Source: Gemmatimonadota bacterium
GTDB lineage: Bacteria; Gemmatimonadota; Gemmatimonadetes; Longimicrobiales; Gaopeijiaceae
Direction of reading: 5' to 3'
Assembly (NCBI GenBank): GCA_029262115.1
Contig: JAJCZZ010000069.1
Location: 1-39,587, forward strand
DNA: 39,587 nucleotides
Part shown: one piece after another, positions 25,206 to 34,521 of the stretch
Layout: each line of letters opens with the position of its first letter
Numbering within the stretch: position 1 is the first letter of the stretch
Position numbers and translations under genes: made by a program
Notes under the pieces: model-generated
What the model was told of the DNA's origin: nothing
Databases searched by the model: none
Seen by the model: the letters and a program-made list of their open reading frames with translations, nothing else

Positions 25206-27892
25206 ACCGGGCGCCCCGACCCCCGCTCTACCTTCGACTCCTCGCCCGCCTCCTCCCAGCGCGGGACCGGGAGTTCATCGTCGGCGATCTGGACGAGCGC
25301 TTCTCGCGAGACTCGCAACGGATGCCCGTGAGTCGCGCCAGACTGCGGTACGTTCGCGACCTTCTCGCGTCGGCCATTGTCCGAGCCGCGATCCGACTGC
25401 GTCCAGGGCTGGGCCGCACACCGCGAGGCCAACTGCAGCGCCCGCAGGTCCTGGAAGACTTCCTTCAGGACGTGCGACTGGGGCTTCGACAGATACGCCG
25501 TTCACCCGGCTTTGCGGGGGTCGCCGCGTTGACGCTGGCGCTGGCGCTGGGTGCCACTGCCTCGGTGTTCGGCGTCCTCGAGGGGGTCCTTCTCCGGCCC
25601 CTGCCGTATTCGCAACCCGACCGTCTCGTGGCGATATGGCAGCGGTTCCTCCCGGAGTCCGGATACGATTCGCCGAAGGCGACGCTGACCGGACCGGAGG
25701 CGTTGGACCTTGAAGAGGCCACGGAGACCCTGTCGTCCGTGGGCATCATACAGGGAGGCGCAGCGGTCGCACTGACGGGCGACGGGGCGGACGCCCGGGA
25801 GCTTTCCGTGTGGCTGGGAAGCGCATCGCTACGGCCGACGTTGGGCGTTGATCCGCTCCTGGGCAGGTGGTTCACCAGCGACGAGGATGTGCCGGGCGGG
25901 GCCGCCGTGGCCGTGATTACGCACTCGCTGTGGTCAGAACGCTACGGAGCGGATCCCGACGTTGTCGGGCGGGTCGTCATGATGAGCGGCACACCGACCG
26001 AGTTGGTCGGCGTCCTCCCTGCCGGGTTCACGCTCGGACTTTGGCGCGACGTCGGCGCATACCTCCCGTTACGTCTGACCCGAGCCAGCATCGCATCGGG
26101 GCATGCCTACGGCGTGGTCGGGCGCCTTGCTCCCGGATACGAAAGGGCTGACCTCGACGCGGAACTCGGGGTCGTGAATGAGCGATGGATGCAGGAGGGT
26201 CGCAGCCACGGGGACGAATTGTGGGCGCAGCCTCTGAAGGAGGATCGTCTCGGTGGGGCGGCGGAGCCCCTCGCCCTGATAACCGTTGCAGTCGGACTAG
26301 TGCTTCTCGTCGCATGCGTGAACATGGCGGGCCTTCTTCTCGCCCGCGGGGAGCGCCGGCAGGGCGAGGTAGCTATCCGCACCGCATTGGGCGCGAGTCG
26401 TTGGCGGGTGGTCCGCCAACTGCTCACCGAGTCCTCGGTACTGGCCGTCGGGGGCCTCCTACTCGCGATACCCCTGGCCTGGCTGGCCACCAGGGCGGTG
26501 ATCGACCTCGACCCCACGGCCCTTCCAAGATTGGGGGATGTCGCGCTTGGACGACGGGCACTCGCGGTCACAGCGGCCGGTACCGTGCTGACGACTCTAC
26601 TCTTCGGGCTTGCGCCCGCGCTTGTCATGCTCCGAAAGGCCGGTCCTACCTCAGGTTCAGCGCGTGGCCCGACAAGCGGCAGGGCTGCCGGCCGGTTACG
26701 CGGATTGCTTGTCACCACCGAGGTGACGGTCAGTATGGCCGTGGTGATCATAGCCGGGCTTCTGGTTCGGAGCTTCTGGGAACGCGCGTCGGCCGATCCC
26801 GGGTTCCGGGTGGAGAGCCTGGTTGCCTTCGACCTGACGCTGTCCGCAGAGCGTTATCCGGATGACCCGAGTGTCCCAGTGGCCGTAGAGAACGTGTTGG
26901 ACCGAGTCCGGTCGCTGCCTGGAGTGAGCTCCGCCAGCGCGGCTTCTGCAGTCCCCTTCGGCCAGCATATGCTGGTTTTCCCCTTCCGGCTCGATGGACA
27001 GCTCCCACGTGGGGCGAACGAGCCGGCCCGCGCAGCGGTCACGAACTTCGTGATGCCCGGCTACTTCACGACGATGGAGGTCCCCGTCAAGAACGGACGG
27101 GGACTCACCGAATCGGATCGCGCCGGTGCCACCGCTGTCGGCATCATCAATGAAACGATGGCCGACACCTTTTGGCCGGGAGAGAGCGCGGTCGGGAGAA
27201 GGTGGGCCTACGGTTCCGAGGACACCGGCGGCCCCTGGATCACCGTCGTGGGGGTCGTTCCCGACCAACTCCGAGGAAATGTGGGAGAGGATGCGTTCCC
27301 TCAGGTCTATCTCCCGCAATCCCAGTCGGAGCAGGTGATTCAACGCACAGCCCGATCCGTAACCGTGGTGTTTCGCGCAGCCACGGACCCGTCCTTACCT
27401 GCCCCGGCCATTCGAGCCACCGTGCGAGAGTTCGATGCGGCGTTACCGGTAGGGAATCTCCGGCTCATGACCGACGTCTTCTCGAGATCCATGGCCCGAC
27501 CACGCCTCATCACGTACCTGCTTGGCGTCTTCGCGGGAATCACCCTGATGCTGGCGCTGGTGGGGCTCTACGGAGTGGTCTCATATTCCGTGATGGGCCG
27601 GACAAGGGAGATCGGCGTCCGTGCGGCTCTCGGAGCCACCCGCATCCGCATTCTGCGCATGATTGTCGCCGAAGGGGCGGCGCCTCTCGTGCTGGGTATC
27701 GTCCTGGGCGTAGCCGCGGGATGGTACTCGGCCCGGTTCGTGGGTGACCTCTTGTACGTGGTCTCCGCGTCCGACCCCGCGACGTTCGTCACAGGTGCGC
27801 TTGCCTTCTTCGCAGTGGGTATTGGTGCAACGCTCGTCCCTGCGCTCCGTGCTACCGGCATCGCCCCCACCGTCGCGCTACGAGAGGAGTGA
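25202..27892 (+). CDS. ADOP-family FtsX/MacB permease 1
   Basis: An 896-residue permease. Residues about 1-70 form the permease prefix domain (LLARLLPARDREFIVGDLDE), a cytoplasmic segment frequent in ADOP proteins. Then come QDVRLGLRQIRRSPGFAG, the first helix, a MacB periplasmic domain (ARELSVWLGSASLRPTLGV, LWSERYGADPDVVGR), an FtsX block with ERRQGEVAIRTALGASRWR, a second periplasmic domain, and the final FtsX block with [18 protein letters not shown] and the end RATGIAPTVALREE. It would form a transporter with an unlinked ATPase; the substrate is unknown. It overlaps padR 1 by 4 nt and is convergent with the propeller lipoprotein gene at 27977. Confidence 0.92.
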   Translation: MNRAPRPPLYLRLLARLLPARDREFIVGDLDERFSRDSQRMPVSRARLRYVRDLLASAIVRAAIRLRPGLGRTPRGQLQRPQVLEDFLQDVRLGLRQIRRSPGFAGVAALTLALALGATASVFGVLEGVLLRPLPYSQPDRLVAIWQRFLPESGYDSPKATLTGPEALDLEEATETLSSVGIIQGGAAVALTGDGADARELSVWLGSASLRPTLGVDPLLGRWFTSDEDVPGGAAVAVITHSLWSERYGADPDVVGRVVMMSGTPTELVGVLPAGFTLGLWRDVGAYLPLRLTRASIASGHAYGVVGRLAPGYERADLDAELGVVNERWMQEGRSHGDELWAQPLKEDRLGGAAEPLALITVAVGLVLLVACVNMAGLLLARGERRQGEVAIRTALGASRWRVVRQLLTESSVLAVGGLLLAIPLAWLATRAVIDLDPTALPRLGDVALGRRALAVTAAGTVLTTLLFGLAPALVMLRKAGPTSGSARGPTSGRAAGRLRGLLVTTEVTVSMAVVIIAGLLVRSFWERASADPGFRVESLVAFDLTLSAERYPDDPSVPVAVENVLDRVRSLPGVSSASAASAVPFGQHMLVFPFRLDGQLPRGANEPARAAVTNFVMPGYFTTMEVPVKNGRGLTESDRAGATAVGIINETMADTFWPGESAVGRRWAYGSEDTGGPWITVVGVVPDQLRGNVGEDAFPQVYLPQSQSEQVIQRTARSVTVVFRAATDPSLPAPAIRATVREFDAALPVGNLRLMTDVFSRSMARPRLITYLLGVFAGITLMLALVGLYGVVSYSVMGRTREIGVRAALGATRIRILRMIVAEGAAPLVLGIVLGVAAGWYSARFVGDLLYVVSASDPATFVTGALAFFAVGIGATLVPALRATGIAPTVALREE

Positions 27893-27895
27893 CAT

Positions 27896-27910
27896 GCGCC
27901 GGAACGGCGC
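27896..27910. terminator. Short hairpin between convergent genes
   Basis: gcgccg-gaa-cggcgc forms a perfect 6-bp GC stem with a 3-nt loop, starting 4 nt after the permease stop in the 84-nt convergent gap. There is no T-tract on either side. Confidence 0.4.
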
Positions 27911-27976
27911 GAAGCTCAGGCGGCGCGCGACGTTGGCGTTTGCGTGCCAGGCGACGCGTGCTCTTCCCGCCCGGCG

Positions 27977-29215
27977 CTATCCAGCCGTGAGATCGATCCA
28001 GGCGATCGAGGCCACGTCGAAGTCGTCTCGCTGGACACCCCAGATGCGATCGGCGACGAACCGGAGGGGATCGAAACGCGGGGGGAGGGTCACCCTTCGC
28101 GTCGCCCCGTCCGGCGCGATCCGAAGCCAGGTGCTACCGCCCTGGAGGCCTCCCGCCGCGATGTCGATCGGCTGTAGCCACATGACCCCCGCGTCGGAGC
28201 AGGCGAAGTCCACGTAACGCGGCAGGTAAACAGCCAGTTCGTGGGGCTCGCCGGTAAGCCGCTGCGCCATTTCGGTGATGATCCGCAAGCTGTCCTGCTC
28301 TGTGAGCCTGCTCCCGACGCCTCCAGTGACCTCGGCCTGCCGGAGGGGGAAGACCGCACGAGCAAACTCCTGTGACGTCACCGCAGTGAGCGTGACGGGC
28401 GGCAGATCGATGGCCTCGATCTCCTGGCCGGACGGCACGAATCCGCGGAGCTGGTTTCGGACCCGGTCGTGGACTCGCAGGTGGTCGCCGCAGACGGCCC
28501 ACAGGCGATACCAGAGAGGAAAACCCCCATCCGTGGCGACGAAGCCGGCTGATGGATCGTCCAGGACATCGCCAAGTGACACGACTGTCCGGACGCCTCC
28601 CGTTCGCGGGTCAACGGCAGCGAGGTCAGCGAGCATGAGGCCCGAGTGGTACGCCGGGAGTCCGTCCTGAAGTGTCGCTGTCGACGACGGAATGACCAGT
28701 TCGTCGCCCAGACGGGCCGTGCGCACCGTCTGACTCATGAGGCTCCGCCCGCCGCGCACGCTCCCGGCCGGAACCTGGTCGCGCGGCAGGTCGAGCTGGG
28801 TCCAGGGCTCCTCCGGTTCGGAGATCCGGATGAACGCGTGACGGATGTAGTCGAAGGCCCAGGCCTCGCCGTTGAGGCCGCCCGCTAGAAGTCCGACCGG
28901 CGTTCGGAACTCGTTGGGCCCTCCGCCCGCCTCACCGTGCCGCGCGGCAATGCTCCCGTCTGGACGGAAGCCGATGAAGTACGGCTCAAGCGAGTTGAGC
29001 AGCCAGACGGATCCATCCGGGAGCACTTCGAGGTCCTTTACCGAGGCGATGGCATCGGAGGTGCCCAGGATCTGTACGTCGGCCCCCGCAAGCGTCACCG
29101 GACCCGTCCGATCGGTCGCCGCAGTGGGCTCGCAACTCCCAAGAACCACCGCGCTGATGACGAGCGCGGGGTGAACCAGACCGCGCGGAAGGGCCCTACG
29201 GTCTCCTGGTATCAC
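27977..29215 (-). CDS. Beta-propeller lipoprotein
   Basis: A 412-residue lipoprotein with basic N-terminus and lipobox VLGSC (Cys28). The mature part shows six-bladed beta-propeller blades: VKDLEVLPDGSVWLLN, FIGFRPDGSIAARHGEAGGGPNEF with the characteristic G-x-G-P-x-E-F, GEAWAFDYIRHAFIRIS, and the late blades DAGVMWLQPIDIA, STWLRIAPDG and DRIWGVQRDDFDVASI. The GTG at 29215 is chosen because AGGAGC lies about 8 nt upstream and the signal peptide starts there. It is 185 nt downstream of permease 2 on the same strand and may be co-transcribed with it. It is the lipid-anchored counterpart of the secreted propeller at 22788; its ligand is unknown. Confidence 0.85.
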   Translation of the reverse strand: MIPGDRRALPRGLVHPALVISAVVLGSCEPTAATDRTGPVTLAGADVQILGTSDAIASVKDLEVLPDGSVWLLNSLEPYFIGFRPDGSIAARHGEAGGGPNEFRTPVGLLAGGLNGEAWAFDYIRHAFIRISEPEEPWTQLDLPRDQVPAGSVRGGRSLMSQTVRTARLGDELVIPSSTATLQDGLPAYHSGLMLADLAAVDPRTGGVRTVVSLGDVLDDPSAGFVATDGGFPLWYRLWAVCGDHLRVHDRVRNQLRGFVPSGQEIEAIDLPPVTLTAVTSQEFARAVFPLRQAEVTGGVGSRLTEQDSLRIITEMAQRLTGEPHELAVYLPRYVDFACSDAGVMWLQPIDIAAGGLQGGSTWLRIAPDGATRRVTLPPRFDPLRFVADRIWGVQRDDFDVASIAWIDLTAG

Positions 29216-29400
29216 AGGGCTGCTCCTGGCTGACGGATCGACGGTCGTTGTTTAGCGGCCGAATCTCAACCGCGCTTCAAGGTGAGAAACGAGCGCCGGA
29301 GGCGCGAGCCCTTGGGTTCGGCGCGTCCTCCTCAGCCCCTTGCCCGATCCCCACATACTCTGCTCCGATACGCATCGGTACCGAAGGCTCCCGCCCTCCC

Positions 29401-32172
29401 TCAAGCCTCTGACTGAAGCGTCTCCGACGGCATTACCCTCAACGCCCTCACGATGGGGCCGGTGCAGGCCAGCGCCGCCACGACGAGCGCGACGCCGCAA
29501 GCGAGGACGACGGCGACGACCAGGCGCGATCCTCCCAGCCCCGGCACCTCGGCCCCCCGCAGAATCCACCATGCCAAAGGCGCACCCAGCACGGACCCGA
29601 CTCCGAGCTGCCCGATGGCACGCCGTGCGACAAGCCCGGTGATATCGTTCGCCTGTGCACCCAGCGCCGTTCGGATCCCGATCTCACGCCGACGCTGGCT
29701 GACGGTCAGGGACATGAGCGCGTGCGTACCCGCAGCCGCCAACACCACGAGGAATCCCGTTAGGAGGATGGCCGCCTTGATGGGGGCGGTAGCTCGGAAT
29801 TCGCTGGACGCGACGACGGTCCGGAGGGGTTGGGGCTCCGATACGATGTAGGTCGGATCGATCTCCGCGATGAGTCTACGTAGGCGTGGGGCGAACGACC
29901 CTGGATTCGCTTCGAGGCGTACGATGAGATCAAAGGAACGCGTCTCGTCGGCAAGAGGGAAATACAAGCCGCCCTCAGCTCGGTCCTCACCAATCCCTCC
30001 AATCCCTTGCCCTCCCTCCAATCCCGTGTCGTCCACGACGCCCACGATCTCGTACCATGGGCCGGCCGGCTCACCTCGCCCGTCGGTGTAGCGCAGACGC
30101 CGCCCGAGGGGATTTCGTTCTCCCAGTACTCGCCTGGCGAAGGTGGATCCTGCGATGACCGATGTCGCAGTCGCCTCAAGATTAACCGCACCAAATTCGC
30201 TGCCCGTCAGGAACGGTCGACCGATCGCCTCGAAGAAGCCCGGATGGACGTGGGTAACCCGCGCTCGCCGTGACCCGAGAGCGCCAGCGCTCGCGACTGC
30301 CTCGATTTCCACGTACCGCGTGTTTGGCGGGCTTCCCGGGAGCACATCGGCGATGGATACGTCGACGATCTCGGCCTGTGTCTTGAGCCGTCGAACAAGC
30401 TCGACCCGCAAGGCGAGGACCTTATCGGTATAGGCTCTGACCCAATCCTCCACGGAGATGTCGTCGGTGATGGGACCCTGGCGCACGGAACGATTTGGGA
30501 TGGCCACCTCGGCCACGACGAGCCTGGGTGATAGCTCGGCTGAAGTCGCGAGCTCGGGGCGCGCAAGCCAGAGGAACGCTCCAGCGCCGACGGTCGCGAC
30601 TGCCAGCGCCACGTTGGTCACTGTCAGAACGCCGTATAACCCGCCGAAACGAAGGGGTGCGCCTGTCGTAGCCCGCCCCAGTCGGATGCGGAGTCCGGCT
30701 CCCGTGACGCGCAACGCCGGAATCGTCCCGGCGATGACCGCGCTCCCTGTCGCGAGGGCCAGTGCCCAGAGCATCGTCTCCAGGGAGATGCCGTAGTCGA
30801 GCCAGTACGGCTGCGCCTCCTGGTACGCTTCCAGGAGCTGGCTCACCGCGCCCTGGGCAACGAGGAGGCCGACACCGGTGGCGATCAGGGCGATCACCAG
30901 AGCCTCGACGAACAGCTGGAAGACGATCCGCCGACGGCTGGCGCCGAGCGCGGTTCGCACCGCCAGCTCCGAAGTGCGCGCCGCCGTCCTGGCGAAGATC
31001 AACATCCCAACGTTGGCGCAGGCGACCACCAAGACGAGGAGCCCAAGGAGCTGGGCGAGGACCGCCGGGCCCGATGGAGCACCCGCGGGCTTGGCAAAGA
31101 GGCCCGTAAGGAATCCGACGACCTGCGGCTTCAGGCTGGCATAGTCCACCCCGGGCGCCGCCCGGATGGGCTCCGTGCGTTGGGCAACCCAGTGGTTTCG
31201 GACGGCCGCGAGCTCATCTTCGGCCTGCTCTGTTGAGACCCCGTCCCGGAGACGTCCGAATACCAGAGAACTGGCCCTGCGAAACGGCACCGGCTCTCCA
31301 GCACTTACGCTGACATCGTTCGACTGGAGGGGCAGCCAGAGCTCGTCGCGGTAGGGGAAGCGGAAGTCTTCCGGCATGACGCCCACGACCGTGCGCTGCA
31401 CGCCGCCGACGCGCACCTGACGTCCGACCACGTCGGGATCGGCGCCAAATCGGCTTCGCCACAGGGCGTGCCCGATAACGACCACGTGCGGGGCATCCGG
31501 TACATCGTCGGAGGCCACCAAGGGCCGGCCCAGGAGCGGCGGGACCTCCAGGATCTCAAAGAACGAGGGGGTCACCGCCGCACCCTGCACGGGCTCACTC
31601 CGGCCATCGCGGGTGACGACGTTGTAGCGGCGCTGGAGTGACGTGAAGGCCACGCTTCTCCAAGACGACAGGTTGTCTCGCCAATCCCTGAACTCGTCGA
31701 TGAATGGCGTATGCAGGCGTCCTGAGGTGGTATCCAGATACCGGAGCACCTTGATCCTGTCTGCCTCGCGGACGGGGAGAGCGGTCTGTTCCACACGCGC
31801 GACGTGCCCCGGCGCGAGGCCGGCGGGGATTCCGACACCCAAGGCGAGGGTGGCGACGATTGTGAGCCCAGGATGTTTGACGAGCATCCGAACACCGAGG
31901 CGGAGGTCGAGCCAGGAGATCCGGAGCGGGTAGCGGCGGGGGGTCAGCCTCCCGTCCTCGGCGCGCCGGATGACACGGGCGAGCTGCCAGGTATCGGGAC
32001 GAAGGAGTTGTGTGAAGTACCAGATGCCGGCGATGGCTGATCCGCGGCGTCCACGTACGATGCGATATTCGCTGTCGACGTCTTCCAAGGCGTCCGCGCC
32101 TTTGCCCATGCCGAGGATCCGACGGAGCATTCTCCGGGTCCACCGCGGAGGTTCGTTCAGCGAGTCGGTCAT
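29401..32172 (-). CDS. ADOP-family FtsX/MacB permease 2, divergent
   Basis: A 923-residue permease starting MTDSLNEPPRW. The N-terminal ~95 residues are a basic cytoplasmic prefix, followed by LDLRLGVRMLVKHPGLTIVA and a first helix. The usual ANTAIFSVV segment after it is replaced by PAGLAPGHVARVEQ, so the first helix is atypical. MacB periplasmic domains (PSFFEILEVPPLLGRPL; PGFFEAIGRPFLTGSEF) and two FtsX blocks (ARTSELAVRTALGASRRR; QRRREIGIRTALGAQAND) follow, ending RVMPSETLQSEA. The ATG at 32172 overlaps the padR 2 stop by 4 nt; the open frame further upstream lies inside padR. It probably functions as an efflux or membrane-extraction permease with an unlinked ATPase. Confidence 0.9.
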   Translation of the reverse strand: MTDSLNEPPRWTRRMLRRILGMGKGADALEDVDSEYRIVRGRRGSAIAGIWYFTQLLRPDTWQLARVIRRAEDGRLTPRRYPLRISWLDLRLGVRMLVKHPGLTIVATLALGVGIPAGLAPGHVARVEQTALPVREADRIKVLRYLDTTSGRLHTPFIDEFRDWRDNLSSWRSVAFTSLQRRYNVVTRDGRSEPVQGAAVTPSFFEILEVPPLLGRPLVASDDVPDAPHVVVIGHALWRSRFGADPDVVGRQVRVGGVQRTVVGVMPEDFRFPYRDELWLPLQSNDVSVSAGEPVPFRRASSLVFGRLRDGVSTEQAEDELAAVRNHWVAQRTEPIRAAPGVDYASLKPQVVGFLTGLFAKPAGAPSGPAVLAQLLGLLVLVVACANVGMLIFARTAARTSELAVRTALGASRRRIVFQLFVEALVIALIATGVGLLVAQGAVSQLLEAYQEAQPYWLDYGISLETMLWALALATGSAVIAGTIPALRVTGAGLRIRLGRATTGAPLRFGGLYGVLTVTNVALAVATVGAGAFLWLARPELATSAELSPRLVVAEVAIPNRSVRQGPITDDISVEDWVRAYTDKVLALRVELVRRLKTQAEIVDVSIADVLPGSPPNTRYVEIEAVASAGALGSRRARVTHVHPGFFEAIGRPFLTGSEFGAVNLEATATSVIAGSTFARRVLGERNPLGRRLRYTDGRGEPAGPWYEIVGVVDDTGLEGGQGIGGIGEDRAEGGLYFPLADETRSFDLIVRLEANPGSFAPRLRRLIAEIDPTYIVSEPQPLRTVVASSEFRATAPIKAAILLTGFLVVLAAAGTHALMSLTVSQRRREIGIRTALGAQANDITGLVARRAIGQLGVGSVLGAPLAWWILRGAEVPGLGGSRLVVAVVLACGVALVVAALACTGPIVRALRVMPSETLQSEA

Positions 32173-32471
32173 GGGACGACCACGCCCTCCCACATACGCG
32201 CCATGGATGCGCGAGCGGCCTGAAGGGCTTGCCATCCCGAGGGAGTGAGACTGAAAATTCGGCGCGCCCGGCCGCCACCCGGCCTCGGAACCTGAATCGA
32301 CTCGGCAAGGCCCTGCTCTTCCAGACGAACCAGAGTGACCCAGACGGTTTGAACGGAGACGTTTCGGCCGGCAATGCCGCGGAGTTCCTCCCGGATGGCG
32401 GCGCCGTAGGCGTCTTCTCCCAGGCGGGCCACGGCGAGCATGCTGAGTTGCTGGAGGTCACCGAGCGACAT
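32169..32471 (-). CDS. PadR-family transcriptional regulator 2
   Basis: A 100-residue winged-helix protein: MSLGDLQQLSMLAVARLGEDAYGAAIREEL, then VSVQTVWVTLVRLEEQGLAES in the recognition-helix region and a wing at PGGGRARRIFSLTPSG. The C-terminal dimerisation helix is short. PadR regulators usually read LYxxLxRLexkG; here the Tyr is replaced by Trp (VWVTLVRLEEQG). The ATG at 32471 follows AGGGAG. It overlaps permease 2 by 4 nt and has a long palindrome 12 nt upstream of its start, so it is likely the autorepressor of a padR-permease operon, possibly including the downstream propeller lipoprotein. Confidence 0.87.
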   Translation of the reverse strand: MSLGDLQQLSMLAVARLGEDAYGAAIREELRGIAGRNVSVQTVWVTLVRLEEQGLAESIQVPRPGGGRARRIFSLTPSGWQALQAARASMARMWEGVVVP

Positions 32472-32482
32472 GATGGATCTCC

Positions 32483-32509
32483 CTTGATTTCGACAATGTC
32501 GGAATCAAG
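32483..32509 (-). promoter_or_regulatory. 27-bp palindrome upstream of padR 2 (operator)
   Basis: Arms of 12 nt (32483-32494 and 32498-32509) match at 11 positions with a 3-nt centre. The core reads CGACA-A-TGTCG and the ends read CTTGA/TCAAG. The TGT/ACA core agrees with the type of site used by PadR repressors. A second perfect palindrome, cttgcg-ga-cgcaag, lies at 32522-32535 and might be a secondary site. Confidence 0.65.
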
Positions 32510-32551
32510 TGTTCGCTGCGGCTTGCGGACGCAAGTGTCGGAGCGCGGTGT

Positions 32552-32572
32552 GAGCAGGACGGTCGCCTGCTC
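32552..32572. terminator. Hairpin downstream of the SDR gene
   Basis: gagcagg-N7-cctgctc is a perfect 7-bp stem with a 7-nt loop, about 80 nt after the SDR stop on the minus strand. There is no T-tract in that direction. It could terminate SDR transcription before padR 2. Confidence 0.35.
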
Positions 32573-32650
32573 TTGATGGAGGTCCCGTTCTCACCCATAC
32601 AGGTGTAGCAGATCGGTCCGGCCGGCGACCCGCGGTATGGGAATACCCCC

Positions 32651-34207
32651 CTACCAATCGGTCGGCATATAGTCCTTCAGGAACTGCCCCCATACGTGCT
32701 CGCCGCTGTTCATGCCACTGATGATCGGATCCACGATGCGCGCGGCGCCGTCGACGATGTCCAACGGCGGATGGAAACCGTGGATGTCGGTCTTCCGCGC
32801 CGCGAGCGCCGCCGGGTCTTCATCGGTCACCCAGCCGGTGTCTACGGCATTCATGTGGATCCCGTCGTTGCGGTAGTCGGTCGCTGAGGTCCGTGTCATC
32901 ATGTTCAACGCCGCCTTGGCCATGTTCGTGTGCGGGTGCCGTGTGGTCTTGGCGTTTCGATAGAACTGACCCTCCACCGCCGACACATTCACGATGTGCT
33001 TGTCCCGGTTGTCCGTGCGCAGCATGAGCGGCTTGAGACGGGCGTTCAGGACGAAGGGAGCGACGGCGTTGACCAGATGCACCTCGAGAAGCTCCACGGT
33101 CGGCACATCCGCCATCAGCATACGCCAGGAGTTCGTCTGGCGTAGGTCGACTTGCTGTAGGTCCTGATCCAGCTCGCCCACCGGGAAGAGCTCGCGGCGT
33201 GTCTGCCGTTCCTCCGGGAGCAGCGGGAGCTGAGACAGCTCGGCGGCGTGGGTCAGGCCGGGGACATCGGTTCGTTGGGGGGCAACGAGTGTGTTATGGA
33301 CGTGCGGCGGTAGTGCGTCCAGCGCAGCGGCTTCCGCCGTCATCATGTGTGCGTAGAACTCGGGCGGACGGCGCACGGTTTGACACGCGTTGTTGATGAT
33401 GATGTCGAGGCGGTCCCGCGTCTCCATCAATCGGGCACAGAACGCCTCGACACTCGGGGTGTGCCGTAGATCCAACCCGTGGATCTGGAGGCGATGACCC
33501 CAGTCTGCGAAGTCGTCTTCCTCGGCATAACGGGCGGCAGCGTCCCCAGGAAACCGGGTCGTCACGATCAGATCGGCCCCACACCTGAGCAGCTTGATGC
33601 CTGCCTGATAGCCGATCTTCACCCGCCCCCCGGTCAGGAGCGCGACCCGACCCCTCAGATCCGCCAGCTCTCCCCTCTTCCGAAAATTCAACTCGGCGCA
33701 GGGCCGGCACATTTGGTCGTAGAAGTGATGGAGCTCTGTGAACGGCGCCTTGCACCCGTAGCAGTGTTGCCGCCCGACGCCCTCAGCGGAGGCGTGGGGC
33801 CCGGCCTCCGCCTCCTCCGCCGTCGCGTTCCGCGCGGGCTCCGCCTCATTGGGTAGCGCCGGTGGGTAGACGTTGGGCGTCGTGTAAGTGGGCCGACGCC
33901 GAAGAGTCCGGATCCCGGTGCTGTTCAGGGCCTCCTCTGTGCGACGCCTGGCCTCGGCCTTGCGCTTCTTGGCCAACGCCCTGGTCAGCTGGCGCCGCCG
34001 CGTCTCGTCAGGGGCCCAGACCTTACCTGCGGCCTGGGTCAGGCGGCGCTGGTCGGTCGGGTCAACGTGAGCCAGGACAGATCGATCTTCACCGATCTGT
34101 TCGAGAATCTCGACAGCGGCACGAATCCTGGCATGGAGGAGTTGATCGTCAGTGGACTCCTCCGGCAGGGCGCACTCCGTGTCGGTGGGATCGTGGGTAG
34201 TTGGCAT
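32651..34207 (-). CDS. Atypical SDR-like protein with zinc ribbon
   Basis: A 518-residue protein. The N-terminal ~145 residues are helical and charged. A four-cysteine zinc-ribbon-like element follows (Cys149, Cys152, Cys167, Cys170), then an SDR Rossmann domain from about 185: LTGGRVKIGYQAG (192-203, a variant of TGxxxGxG), GLDLRHT, and INNACQTVRRPPEFYAH (271-287). A long stretch of about 90 residues precedes HIVNVSAVEGQF (Ser409). The position of the catalytic Tyr of YxxxK is Thr427 (PHTNMAKAALNMM, Lys431). NNACQTVRRPP and PHTNMAKAALNM look like the signatures of a distinct SDR subfamily. Classical SDR chemistry is doubtful, so the role may be binding NAD(P) or an unusual reaction. The ATG at 34207 lacks a strong ribosome binding site. 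Confidence 0.8.
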   Translation of the reverse strand: MPTTHDPTDTECALPEESTDDQLLHARIRAAVEILEQIGEDRSVLAHVDPTDQRRLTQAAGKVWAPDETRRRQLTRALAKKRKAEARRRTEEALNSTGIRTLRRRPTYTTPNVYPPALPNEAEPARNATAEEAEAGPHASAEGVGRQHCYGCKAPFTELHHFYDQMCRPCAELNFRKRGELADLRGRVALLTGGRVKIGYQAGIKLLRCGADLIVTTRFPGDAAARYAEEDDFADWGHRLQIHGLDLRHTPSVEAFCARLMETRDRLDIIINNACQTVRRPPEFYAHMMTAEAAALDALPPHVHNTLVAPQRTDVPGLTHAAELSQLPLLPEERQTRRELFPVGELDQDLQQVDLRQTNSWRMLMADVPTVELLEVHLVNAVAPFVLNARLKPLMLRTDNRDKHIVNVSAVEGQFYRNAKTTRHPHTNMAKAALNMMTRTSATDYRNDGIHMNAVDTGWVTDEDPAALAARKTDIHGFHPPLDIVDGAARIVDPIISGMNSGEHVWGQFLKDYMPTDW

Positions 34208-34257
34208 CGCAGGAAGCTAGAAGAGTCTCGAGATAGGCCAAGGGATCCCGAGTCTGG

Positions 34258-34431
34258 CTAGCAGCCCTCCGCAGCACGTCGATCGAGTGCGAGACCGCCG
34301 AGTGACTCCAAGCCGTCCTCAACCTCATGGCGGAACGCAACAAGGTCGAGGGCGATCTCGACGGTCTCTCGCTCGGTCTCGACTCCGAGCAAGGCCTGAG
34401 CCTCCGGTGAATCGGTCGGCTCGGAGTCCAA
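34258..34431 (-). pseudogene. Orphan VapB-like antitoxin remnant
   Basis: The minus-strand frame ending at 34258 reads SPEAQALLGVETERETVEIA, LDLVAFRHEVEDGLESLGGL and then a short tail. This resembles the RHH-type antitoxin pattern with E/T-x-x-V-x-x-A-L-D-L-V-x-F-R seen in some VapB proteins. A TTG at 34431 could begin a product of 57 residues, but no good ribosome binding site or full DNA-binding strand is present before it. No PIN-domain toxin is adjacent. It is therefore either a tiny orphan antitoxin gene or the end of a decayed one. The 314-nt gap it lies in otherwise holds the padR 3 promoter region. Confidence 0.4.
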
Positions 34432-34484
34432 TCCAACCGGCGCGACTCTCCCCGCTCGACGCCTTGACTCGGAAACCGTACTCT

Positions 34485-34507
34485 AATACATGTAAAATAC
34501 ATGTATT
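34485..34507 (+). promoter_or_regulatory. Perfect 23-bp palindrome upstream of padR 3
   Basis: Arms aatacatgta (34485-34494) and tacatgtatt (34498-34507) with centre aaa are perfect inverted repeats containing ATGT/ACAT, the known PadR/LmrR-type core. A TTGACT at 34464-34469 followed after 17 nt by TACATG (34487-34492) places the operator over the likely -10 box, so a bound repressor would block RNA polymerase. This is the clearest operator in the window. Confidence 0.75.
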
Positions 34508-34521
34508 CATCCAAGGGCACT

